Shown: positions 4,407-10,522 of the stretch, piece after piece
Numbering within the stretch: the first letter of the stretch is position 1
Layout: each line of letters begins with the position of its first letter
DNA from: JAQBFJ01 sp032123435
GTDB taxonomy: Bacteria; Verrucomicrobiota; Kiritimatiellia; UBA8416; JAQBFJ01
Direction: 5' to 3'
NCBI GenBank assembly: GCA_032123435.1
Contig: JAQBFJ010000256.1
Location: 1-10,522, forward strand
DNA length: 10,522 bases
Notes under the pieces: generated by a model
Seen by the model: the letters and a program-made list of their open reading frames with translations, nothing else
Databases searched by the model: none
Told to the model about the DNA's origin: nothing
Translations under genes and position numbers: made by a program

Positions 4407-5975
4407 CTAGTCGGATTTTCCCTTAAACGCTTCTTGCATTTCCGACTTACAAAGCTTGGAAGCCAGAAGGAAATAAACAGCCAGCCCGAGCAAAATGCTG
4501 ATTATAACAGTCAAAATCTGCATGGTTTTGCCTTCGCCCCCCATAGCCGTTATCGCGCCTTCAATCAAAGGTATAGAGCCAAGCAAGACCAACCCCATTA
4601 CAATTGCTGCCGCCAGGGAACGTCCGGAACTTCTGGCTATGGTGTTCCAGCCTGGCGACCCGATCTTTCTTTGCAATATCAAGGCCAGCACAAAACAGTT
4701 CACAGCACTTGCCAATACTGTTGCAAACGCCAGCCCGGCATGCTTATACTCTGCGGGCCAAGTGAGAATAAAAGCAATGTTCATAACAAGGTTCAGCGCA
4801 ACAACTCTTACTCCAACACGAACAGGGGTTGCCGTATCCTTCAACGCATAAAACACGGGAACTATCAGCTTATACATCCCGAAAACAATGAGACCCGGCG
4901 CATAGAACATAACCGCGCGCGTCGTGCGTATGGTTGACAACGAATCAAATTCGCCCGACTCATATAATGCCCTGACAATAGGTCCCGCTAGAACCAGAAG
5001 CCCGATTACCGCTGGAAGCATAAGAAACACATGTATTCGCACAGCCAGATTAAGTGTCTTTTTCATGTCATCAGGGCGCCGTTCCGCAACCTGCCTGGAG
5101 AATGTCGGCAAAAGAACTGTGCCAAGCGCGATACTGAAAACAGCCAAAGGTAAATTTATCAGTAATTCGGCAAATGAAAGTGCCGCAGGCGCCCATTGCG
5201 CGACCACGAGCGCCAGCAGACTATCTATCAGTACATTTATTTGAAATACGCCTGTGCCAAAGGCCGCCGGCCCCATAAGCATAAGTATCTTTCGCACGTT
5301 TTCATCTCGCCAGAAAAACGATATACCGGGATTAAATCCATGCTTGAGAAGCATCGGTATCTGAACACAAAACTGTATCGCGCCGGCGCCAAGAATGCCC
5401 CATGCCACCCCATATATACGTTCACCAGCGGTATCACCCAGACGGGGACAAACGAAAATCAGCATGAATATCCATACAACGTTCAGGATTACCGGGGTAA
5501 AAGCAGGAAGAAAAAAATGATTAAACGAATTCAGAATGGCCATACACAATGCCACAAGACATATAAAAAACATATACGGCATCATTATTCGCAGTAACGG
5601 TAAAACAGCCAATGTGGTTTCGTTAACGGGCAAAAATTTGAGCCAAGCAGTAATTACAAGAATGCCGCCCAAAACTATCATCGACAGGGTCACTGCCAGC
5701 ATTGTCATGACCCTGCCTGCCATTATATTTGCTTTTTCCATACCTTCTCTGGCCATAACTTCGGTGAACACGGGGATAAAGGCCGCTGAAAGGGCGCCCT
5801 CACCGAACAAACGACGAAATAGATTGGGTATCTTGAATGCTATAACAAAGGCTGACTGCACTAATGACGTACCGAACATTGAGGCCATGAGTACATTACG
5901 CGTCAAACCTAGAATTCTGCTCAGTGCCGTACAGACACTGACAACAGCCGTTGAACGCATCATAACCTTGCTCAT
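4407..5975 (-). CDS. murJ: Lipid II flippase MurJ (MviN family)
   Basis: Inner-membrane flippase of the MOP superfamily, moving the peptidoglycan precursor lipid II to the periplasm. The 522 aa (E. coli 511) form a series of hydrophobic segments consistent with 14 helices. Family marks are SRILGLTRN (19-27), FKIPNLFRRLFGEGALSAAF (47-66) and the ALGTVLLP segment in the middle of the protein. Arg20, Arg26, Arg54 and Arg55 match conserved arginines of E. coli MurJ. By my remembered alignment, the positions of E. coli Asp39 (TDAF, here QSAF) and Arg270 (ADRL, here AELL) are uncharged. The start is firm: GGAGG at 5990-5986 lies 10 nt upstream, and ATG overlaps the waaF stop as TAATG, suggesting translational coupling. 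Last protein gene of the lpxK-waaF-murJ cluster. Confidence 0.95.
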   Translation of the reverse strand: MSKVMMRSTAVVSVCTALSRILGLTRNVLMASMFGTSLVQSAFVIAFKIPNLFRRLFGEGALSAAFIPVFTEVMAREGMEKANIMAGRVMTMLAVTLSMIVLGGILVITAWLKFLPVNETTLAVLPLLRIMMPYMFFICLVALCMAILNSFNHFFLPAFTPVILNVVWIFMLIFVCPRLGDTAGERIYGVAWGILGAGAIQFCVQIPMLLKHGFNPGISFFWRDENVRKILMLMGPAAFGTGVFQINVLIDSLLALVVAQWAPAALSFAELLINLPLAVFSIALGTVLLPTFSRQVAERRPDDMKKTLNLAVRIHVFLMLPAVIGLLVLAGPIVRALYESGEFDSLSTIRTTRAVMFYAPGLIVFGMYKLIVPVFYALKDTATPVRVGVRVVALNLVMNIAFILTWPAEYKHAGLAFATVLASAVNCFVLALILQRKIGSPGWNTIARSSGRSLAAAIVMGLVLLGSIPLIEGAITAMGGEGKTMQILTVIISILLGLAVYFLLASKLCKSEMQEAFKGKSD

Positions 5976-6970
5976 TAACTCAGGACCTCCATAATGGCAG
6001 AAATAACGCGATCAGGTTTGATGGATCGCAGGCAATCATCTGCTTCGCGCGAATCTCGCGCGATATCCCTTGATCGCGAAACATCTTTCTGCGATATGAT
6101 CTTATGCCCTGATCCTATTGGCCCTGTCTTAAAAGGGTCGGTAATACCGAAAACAGCAACAACTTTTGTTCCAACTGCGGCCGCCAGATGCATTCCGCCA
6201 CTATCATTGCTGACAACAACACTGCAAAGACTCAACAACGCCGCCATTTCTTTGATAGATGTCTCTCCCGCGAAATTGACCGCACGTTCCCCTATTCCGT
6301 CGGCAACTTCAGCGCATAAACACCTTTCCTTTTCCGCCCCCAATACTGCCACGTGACAGGATTTATTCTCACTTAGCAGTTGACGGCCAACATCAGCAAA
6401 ATATTCCGAAGGCCAGCGTTTTGCTGGTCCATATGCCGATCCAGGAATAATGCCAACAAGTCGGTCGTCATGCATGATGTTCAGACGTTTCATAATATCA
6501 CGCGTCACTGACGGCGGCACGGCAAGACGCGGCACGTCAGGGCTAGCCGCCGCCTGTCGACCACTCACGATTCGCACATATTCCCACATTTGATGATTAT
6601 GCTCATTATCTTCAACTAACCCCACAATATCGGTCAACATCCATGCGCGGTGATGTCCTGCCATGCCCATTCTAACAGGAACATGTCCCAGAAAAGGAAT
6701 CAAAACGGAACGGAAGGAATTGGGAAAAATGAAGGCTTTATCAAACTTTTCGTATTCAACCATCTGTCCTGCAGATATTGTGCCGAACATGCCTGTTTTA
6801 ATCGTCAAAACCCGGTCGACCGAGGCATGCATTGCCCATAGCGGTTCCAACCATGGTTTTACAAGCATTGTAATACAGCAATCCGACTCGCGTTCCTTAA
6901 GCATCTGCACAGCCGGCATGCTCATAATGCTGTCACCAAGCCAGTTTGTTCCACAAATCAAAATGTTCAT
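5975..6970 (-). CDS. waaF: ADP-heptose:LPS heptosyltransferase II-like (GT9)
   Basis: Cytoplasmic GT9 enzyme that adds a heptose from ADP-heptose to the LPS inner core. The 331 aa form two Rossmann-like halves. The N-terminus ICGTNWLGD contains Asp13, which matches the catalytic Asp of WaaC/WaaF. PNSFRS (83-88), PGSAYGPAKRWP (176-187) and NDSGGMHLA (255-263), followed by FGITDPFKTGP (274-284), are typical of WaaF. It lies 43 bp after lpxK, has only a weak Shine-Dalgarno, and overlaps the start of murJ by 1 bp. Sequence alone cannot tell which heptose position is modified. A related GT9 enzyme using another sugar is the main alternative. Confidence 0.88.
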   Translation of the reverse strand: MNILICGTNWLGDSIMSMPAVQMLKERESDCCITMLVKPWLEPLWAMHASVDRVLTIKTGMFGTISAGQMVEYEKFDKAFIFPNSFRSVLIPFLGHVPVRMGMAGHHRAWMLTDIVGLVEDNEHNHQMWEYVRIVSGRQAAASPDVPRLAVPPSVTRDIMKRLNIMHDDRLVGIIPGSAYGPAKRWPSEYFADVGRQLLSENKSCHVAVLGAEKERCLCAEVADGIGERAVNFAGETSIKEMAALLSLCSVVVSNDSGGMHLAAAVGTKVVAVFGITDPFKTGPIGSGHKIISQKDVSRSRDIARDSREADDCLRSIKPDRVISAIMEVLS

Positions 6971-7013
6971 CGTACTAATGCTGTTTTGGGGATTGTCACC
7001 GAAAGAAACAATG

Positions 7014-8192
7014 TTACCTGAAGCAAATACGCGATATACAACTATGAAAGTCCTCCCTGCCGCTGAGTATTTCTATATCGACACGCAGGAAATAGATAGG
7101 AACATCACACCTGTCCATTTTGGGGAAACGCACGACATCTTTTTCCGTTGTTATGATGGCATCAGCATTCAGCCTTTTGCCCTTATTGATTATATTAATG
7201 ATTTCCTGTTGACTGTATCTGTGATGATCGGCAAACCTGCTATTGTCAACTATATTGGCACCCAAAGCCTTGAGTTCATTTTCGAAGCCGGTCGGCGCAG
7301 CTATGCCGGAAACAACCGCAATGTTAAGCCCGTTTAGATAATCAAGACTCTTTTTTTCATGAGTAAAAGCATCTTTCAGGTATCTGGCGCAATGCTGACA
7401 TTCAATAATTTCAGCCTTCGGATTCAGGTTATGCAGACGCGATCTTAAATCATCAACACCTTTTCCATCGGATTTTGTGATAAATACAAAATCAGCCTTA
7501 CTGATATTTTTGACAGGCTCCCTGAGAATGCCGCGAGGTAGAACGTTTTCATTGCCGAATGGATTGGTTTTATCCACAAGCACAATCTCCACCCTGTGCT
7601 TTAAAGCCAGATACTGAAACCCGTCATCCAGCACAAGAGTATCACAACCCATTTTATTTATTGCGTATCGACCGCTTTTGACACGGTTCTTATCCACCAG
7701 CACAACCACATTAGGAAGATTAGACGCCAACATATAAGGCTCATCTCCGCTCATTGCAGAATCAAGAAGCAATCTAGTGCCGTCGGAAACGACACGGGGT
7801 GCATTATGAAGTTCGCGCAGTAATATTTTATCCGTTATTTTACGCAATAACCCAGGTTCTTCCTTCTTATAGCCCCTGCTTAAAATGGCCACCTTTCTGC
7901 CCGCTTGCTGTAGTTCTCTTGCAAAAACTTCGACAACAGGTGTTTTACCCGTTCCGCCAACAGTAAGATTGCCAACGCTGATCACCTGGCAACCAAGCGT
8001 ATGGTGTCTGCAAATACCTTTCTCGTACAGGAAATGCCTCAACTGCACTATTACGCGATAAATATGCGAAAGACGTTTCAGTATCCACAGCAATATCCTG
8101 ACACCGCGACTATGCTTAACGTCCGTTTCAGGAGCCTGGATCAGACCGATTAAGAATCTTTCCATGCCGTCAAATCTGTTTCGCCACATCAT
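7014..8192 (-). CDS. lpxK: Tetraacyldisaccharide 4'-kinase LpxK
   Basis: ATP-dependent kinase at the inner membrane that phosphorylates the 4' position of the lipid A disaccharide precursor to give lipid IVA. The 392 aa include an N-terminal amphipathic/hydrophobic region (about 31-55) fitting membrane association. Then come the P-loop SVGNLTVGGTGKTP (72-85), SRGYKK (105-110), the Walker B-like LVLDDGFQ (186-193), FADHHRYS (320-327) and TTEKDVVRF (348-356). The length is slightly above the usual 310-350, mainly at the N-terminus. ATG 8192 and the adjacent ATG 8189 both follow AGGA at 5-8 nt, so either may be used. First gene of the lpxK-waaF-murJ cluster. Confidence 0.95.
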   Translation of the reverse strand: MMWRNRFDGMERFLIGLIQAPETDVKHSRGVRILLWILKRLSHIYRVIVQLRHFLYEKGICRHHTLGCQVISVGNLTVGGTGKTPVVEVFARELQQAGRKVAILSRGYKKEEPGLLRKITDKILLRELHNAPRVVSDGTRLLLDSAMSGDEPYMLASNLPNVVVLVDKNRVKSGRYAINKMGCDTLVLDDGFQYLALKHRVEIVLVDKTNPFGNENVLPRGILREPVKNISKADFVFITKSDGKGVDDLRSRLHNLNPKAEIIECQHCARYLKDAFTHEKKSLDYLNGLNIAVVSGIAAPTGFENELKALGANIVDNSRFADHHRYSQQEIINIINKGKRLNADAIITTEKDVVRFPKMDRCDVPIYFLRVDIEILSGREDFHSCISRICFR

Positions 8193-8233
8193 CTTTTTCC
8201 TGCCATTTAATTTAAACCAACCGGTAAATCATC

Positions 8234-8262
8234 AAAGTAGGTGATTATGCACTGATTGTCGA
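8234..8262 (-). promoter_or_regulatory. Possible promoter of lpxK-waaF-murJ
   Basis: On the minus strand TCGACA (8262-8257, 5 of 6 to consensus) lies 17 bp before TACTTT (8239-8234, 3 of 6). The predicted start near 8227 gives a leader of about 35 nt. The hexanucleotides GTAGGT (8237-8242) and ACCTAC (8262-8267) form an inverted repeat overlapping both elements, and CAAAGTA occurs twice (8233-8239, 8267-8273). An operator is possible but unproven. Confidence 0.3.
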
Positions 8263-8317
8263 CCTACAAAGTACTTGATTTTGCCATAATTATAAATGTA
8301 TATTGTGTAATTAAGCA

Positions 8318-8323
8318 TATAAT
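8318..8323 (+). promoter_or_regulatory. Perfect -10 hexamer before the sigma2-like gene
   Basis: TATAAT at 8318-8323 lies in a very AT-rich stretch, 35 bp before the first possible start codon. No convincing -35 lies 16-18 bp upstream. An alternative promoter is TTGATT (8275-8280) and TATATT (8299-8304) with 18 bp between. Confidence 0.4.
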
Positions 8324-8345
8324 AAGTATGAATTTAAATTATTAG

Positions 8346-8350
8346 AAAGG
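8346..8350 (+). promoter_or_regulatory. Ribosome binding site deciding the start at 8359
   Basis: AAAGG at 8346-8350 lies 8 nt before ATG 8359 but only 2 nt before ATG 8353. Initiation at 8359 (MKIPLSYS) is therefore more likely than the longer form beginning MQMKIP. Confidence 0.6.
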
Positions 8351-8358
8351 ATATGCAA

Positions 8359-8712
8359 ATGAAGATCCCCTTGAGCTACAGTAATAATGAAACACTATCG
8401 GCAAAATCCGCACAGGCAAAAGTGCTTATCCGTGACGTTGTCGCAGCAAAAAAAGGGGATTGGAAAGCCAAAAACCATTTAGCCCAGACATTCATGCCGT
8501 TAATCACGTCTCTTGCTCAAAAACGATCAAATGATAAATCCGAAATCAACAGATACATTGAAGCCGGAAAAGATGGATTATTCAAAGCCGTCAAGAAATA
8601 CAAAGACAACAAACCGGAAGGATTCCAGCTTTTTGCTTTAAACTTCATCGAAGAAAGCATGAATAAAGCCGTCAAGGGCAAAGGATTTTTCTCGAAATTA
8701 TTCGGCGGCTAA
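8359..8712 (+). CDS. Small protein resembling only region 2 of sigma70
   Basis: A 117-aa basic protein. After a polar N-terminus (1-25), the rest follows the pattern of sigma70 regions 2.1-2.3: AAKKGDWKAKNHLAQTFMPL (29-48) resembles region 2.1, and YIEAGKDGLFKAVKKYKDN (66-84) resembles the RNA polymerase core-binding region 2.2 (sigma70: LIQEGNIGLMKAV). FQLFALNFIEESMNKAV (89-105) takes the place of regions 2.3-2.4, but the aromatic run used for -10 melting in sigma70 (YATWWI) is reduced to FALNFI. Regions 1, 3 and 4 are absent. The tail is short and basic (KGKGFFSKLFGG). It could bind core RNA polymerase without acting as a normal sigma factor; that is inference. trmB follows after 10 bp. Confidence 0.75.
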   Translation: MKIPLSYSNNETLSAKSAQAKVLIRDVVAAKKGDWKAKNHLAQTFMPLITSLAQKRSNDKSEINRYIEAGKDGLFKAVKKYKDNKPEGFQLFALNFIEESMNKAVKGKGFFSKLFGG

Positions 8713-8722
8713 GGTTTTTCTA

Positions 8723-9310
8723 TTGAGCTTCATCATTGAACCCTCAAGCTTAACACAGATTCTGCCTCTCAACGATCTATTCCCTCGAAAAGCTCCTCTT
8801 GAGATCGATCTGGGATGCGGCAATGGACGTTTCCTGACAGCCAAAGCACAATGCAATCCACTGGTTAATTTCCTGGGCGTGGACCGATCAAAAAAACGTG
8901 TCTTGAAAACAGACAAAAAGATCAGAAATGCCGAATTAACAAATGTACGACTCATTAAGGCAGAAGTGGAATGCATAATAAAATACCTTCTACCCGTTTC
9001 GTCAGTTTCCACATTCTATATTTTCTTCCCTGATCCATGGCCAAAAAGAAGACATCACAAACGCAGATTAATCAACACGGAATTCCTGAATTATATCTAT
9101 GAATGTATGACCATTGACGGCATGATCCATTTCGCGACAGACCACGAGGACTATTTTGAAGTGATTAAGAAGCTTTGCGAGCAGGATCCACGATTCGGCA
9201 ACATCCCGCCCATGGAACGAAACGAAGAGGAAAGAACACAGTTTGAACTTATATTCCTGAACCAGAACAAGGAGATCATGCAATGCTCATTCAGGAAACA
9301 CGCAGGCTGA
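8723..9310 (+). CDS. trmB: tRNA (guanine-N7-)-methyltransferase TrmB
   Basis: SAM-dependent enzyme making m7G46 in the variable loop of tRNAs. The 195 aa show SAM motif I EIDLGCGNGRF (27-37), an acidic residue after strand 2 (Asp54 in GVDRS), the TrmB signature FFPDPWPKRRHHKRR (101-115), FATDHEDY (137-144) and the C-terminal TQFE (172-175). It starts at TTG 8723, supported by AAGG (8711-8714) 8 nt upstream; no ATG gives a complete SAM-binding domain. The N-terminus is short compared with E. coli TrmB. It lies 10 bp after the sigma2-like gene, so the two are probably co-transcribed. Its last 20 bp overlap the convergent glycosyltransferase gene. Confidence 0.95.
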   Translation: MSFIIEPSSLTQILPLNDLFPRKAPLEIDLGCGNGRFLTAKAQCNPLVNFLGVDRSKKRVLKTDKKIRNAELTNVRLIKAEVECIIKYLLPVSSVSTFYIFFPDPWPKRRHHKRRLINTEFLNYIYECMTIDGMIHFATDHEDYFEVIKKLCEQDPRFGNIPPMERNEEERTQFELIFLNQNKEIMQCSFRKHAG

Positions 9311-10388
9311 TAAACTCTTTCACGAACGCCTCTGTATCCCATACATAACGATCAAGCGCTGTTGCCCTGGCCTTATCCCCCATTTCCACTCTTTCTGCAG
9401 GATTATCAGCCAATCTTTGCATTGCCTCTGTCATATCTCCCAAAGATTGAGCAATAATGCCTCCACCACGATCAAGTTTCTCCGTCAGGATCGGCAGACT
9501 GCTCGAAATCACAGGAAGCCCCGTAAGCATGCCCTGAACCATAGACTGACAGAATGTTTCCAATACCACATGCGAATCCCGTGAGGGCACAAGCATGACA
9601 TCCATTTTCCTCAGAAAATCCGGTATGCGCGTAAACGGCATCCATGAATAGGCAATTATATTCTCTTGCCCAAAATCAGGAACATTATGAAAAGAAGCAA
9701 GGTGAAGTCTGGCTTTGTTCCTTATGCGTTCGGGCAGAGCCATGAAAGCAGCAACAGCAGTATCACCGCCTTTCCATGGATTATCCAAATGTCCCAGTAC
9801 ACAAAAATCAATAACATCCTTATCTCTCTTACTGCCAGGATTGGGCCCAAATAAATCCGCCTCAGTAACACCATATCGGGCCGTGACGGCTTTAAAACCG
9901 GCCCTTTTGAAACTGTTCGCAATACGTTTGTTAACAGCTATAACTTTTGTGTCCCACAATTTCTGAACGAGAAGGAAGCGTCTGGTTCCAGGACGATGAG
10001 CTATGAGCACACACCTTGGAGCAGCTTTTCCAATACGTAGCATTAAAATCGGCAAGATCAACCTGTTGCCCACATTGCCAAGAAGAAGAACATCAAATTT
10101 CCGGCGGCCTGTTTGAGAAATAACAGAGAACCCGGATCTGATATTTCCAAATGTTTTCGGCACATTCAACAGCTCCACGTTACTACCGGAGAACCACCGA
10201 TCAACAGTACTAAGCCACGTTGCATGCAGTCCAACCGTAACATGGAACCCCAAATGTGCTAAATCCCTTATCAGATTAAGATTAAATATCTCTACGCCAC
10301 GCGGCTCCTTCCTATAACGACTTAACAATTTCTTGTCAAGAAACAGGATGGAATCGGATGAATTTTCGGGTTTTGACTGCAACATCAT
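9291..10388 (-). CDS. Glycosyltransferase family 4 (GT-B fold)
   Basis: Probable retaining glycosyltransferase for a surface glycan; donor and acceptor are unknown. The 365 aa have an N-terminal acceptor half (1-170, with EPRGVEIFNLNLIRDLAHLG at 28-47) and a C-terminal donor half (about 190-365). The donor half contains VLGHLDNPWKGG (197-208, Lys206 in the usual KG position), LVPSRD (266-271), ETFCQSMVQGMLTGLPVISS (277-296) and a terminal helix. In the usual E-x7-E motif the first Glu (277) is present but the second position is Gln285. A weak purine-rich site (AGGTAGAG) lies about 7 nt before ATG 10388; ATG 10385 follows at once. The gene runs towards trmB and overlaps its 3' end. Confidence 0.85.
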   Translation of the reverse strand: MMLQSKPENSSDSILFLDKKLLSRYRKEPRGVEIFNLNLIRDLAHLGFHVTVGLHATWLSTVDRWFSGSNVELLNVPKTFGNIRSGFSVISQTGRRKFDVLLLGNVGNRLILPILMLRIGKAAPRCVLIAHRPGTRRFLLVQKLWDTKVIAVNKRIANSFKRAGFKAVTARYGVTEADLFGPNPGSKRDKDVIDFCVLGHLDNPWKGGDTAVAAFMALPERIRNKARLHLASFHNVPDFGQENIIAYSWMPFTRIPDFLRKMDVMLVPSRDSHVVLETFCQSMVQGMLTGLPVISSSLPILTEKLDRGGGIIAQSLGDMTEAMQRLADNPAERVEMGDKARATALDRYVWDTEAFVKEFISLRVS

Positions 10389-10448
10389 ACACCAACTCTA
10401 CCTAAAACATATACAATACCATTACCATTCCAATATCTTCCCAATACC

Positions 10449-10454
10449 ATTATA
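10449..10454 (-). promoter_or_regulatory. Perfect -10 hexamer before the GT4 gene
   Basis: TATAAT on the minus strand (10454-10449) would place transcription start about 55 nt before the gene. No good -35 is visible at 16-18 bp. The 11-mer CAATACCATTA occurs at 10414-10424 and 10442-10452 (plus strand), the second copy overlapping this hexamer, which could be a paired protein site. Confidence 0.3.
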
Positions 10455-10480
10455 CGCCGCATTAATGCAACCTAACCCGT

Positions 10481-10522
10481 TTATTTCACGAGTTCAAGCC
10501 AATCAATGCCAAGGCATTGAGA
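10481..10522 (-). CDS. Possible 3' end of another minus-strand gene
   Basis: From the window edge, 13 minus-strand codons run open to TAA at 10483-10481, encoding SQCLGIDWLELVK. The position, 92 bp upstream of the glycosyltransferase and in the same direction, fits the end of a neighbouring gene. The stretch is too short to establish coding or function. Confidence 0.25.
   Translation of the reverse strand, partial: SQCLGIDWLELVK

Noticed and set aside
4434..5994. Several plus-strand open frames opposite murJ
   Set aside because: They are antisense to a clear MurJ gene and lack ribosome sites and recognisable domains.
6650..7337. Plus-strand open frames opposite waaF and lpxK, up to 224 aa
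   Set aside because: They lie antisense across two well-supported genes and their junction, with no recognisable motif.
8359..9310. Toxin-antitoxin or defence pair
   Set aside because: The second gene is clearly the housekeeping tRNA methyltransferase TrmB, and the first resembles sigma region 2.

Overview
The window reads as chromosomal DNA of a Gram-negative bacterium with a full outer-membrane programme. It carries a lipid A 4'-kinase (LpxK), a heptosyltransferase of the WaaF type, the lipid II flippase MurJ and an OmpA-like peptidoglycan-binding protein. No gene fixes the phylum. The patchwork intergenic repeats and the moderate GC content recall environmental lineages such as the PVC group, but that is only an impression.

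Layout. Bases 1-765 (+) encode an OmpA/MotB C-terminal domain protein that probably starts before the window. Bases 766-1148 are a non-coding repeat island with two long RNA-type hairpins. Bases 1164-2786 (+) are a dTMP-synthesis pair, dUTPase (dut) and a divergent, enlarged thymidylate synthase, closed by a good intrinsic terminator. Bases 2956-3405 (+) encode a two-CBS-domain protein. Bases 3406-4013 are a second repeat island, built from the same end modules as the first plus a 398-bp inverted-repeat element. On the minus strand follow a possible 61-aa ORF (4009-4194), tRNA-Ala(GGC) with its own sigma70-type promoter, and the envelope cluster lpxK-waaF-murJ (8192 down to 4407). A divergent intergenic region (8193-8358) separates lpxK from a rightward pair: a small protein resembling only region 2 of sigma70, and trmB. 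A GT4 glycosyltransferase (minus) converges on trmB with a 20-bp overlap. A few codons of another minus-strand gene may lie at the right edge.

How the genes work together. Dut supplies dUMP and the ThyA-like enzyme methylates it to dTMP. LpxK finishes the lipid A headgroup, WaaF extends the inner core with heptose, MurJ moves lipid II across the inner membrane, and the GT4 enzyme probably adds sugars to a surface glycan.

The most interesting items are the sigma-region-2-only protein, the unusual thymidylate synthase, the two islands bracketed by the same repeats, the hairpin pair upstream of dut, and a MurJ that seems to lack two charged residues important in the E. coli protein. All family calls were made by eye, without database searches.
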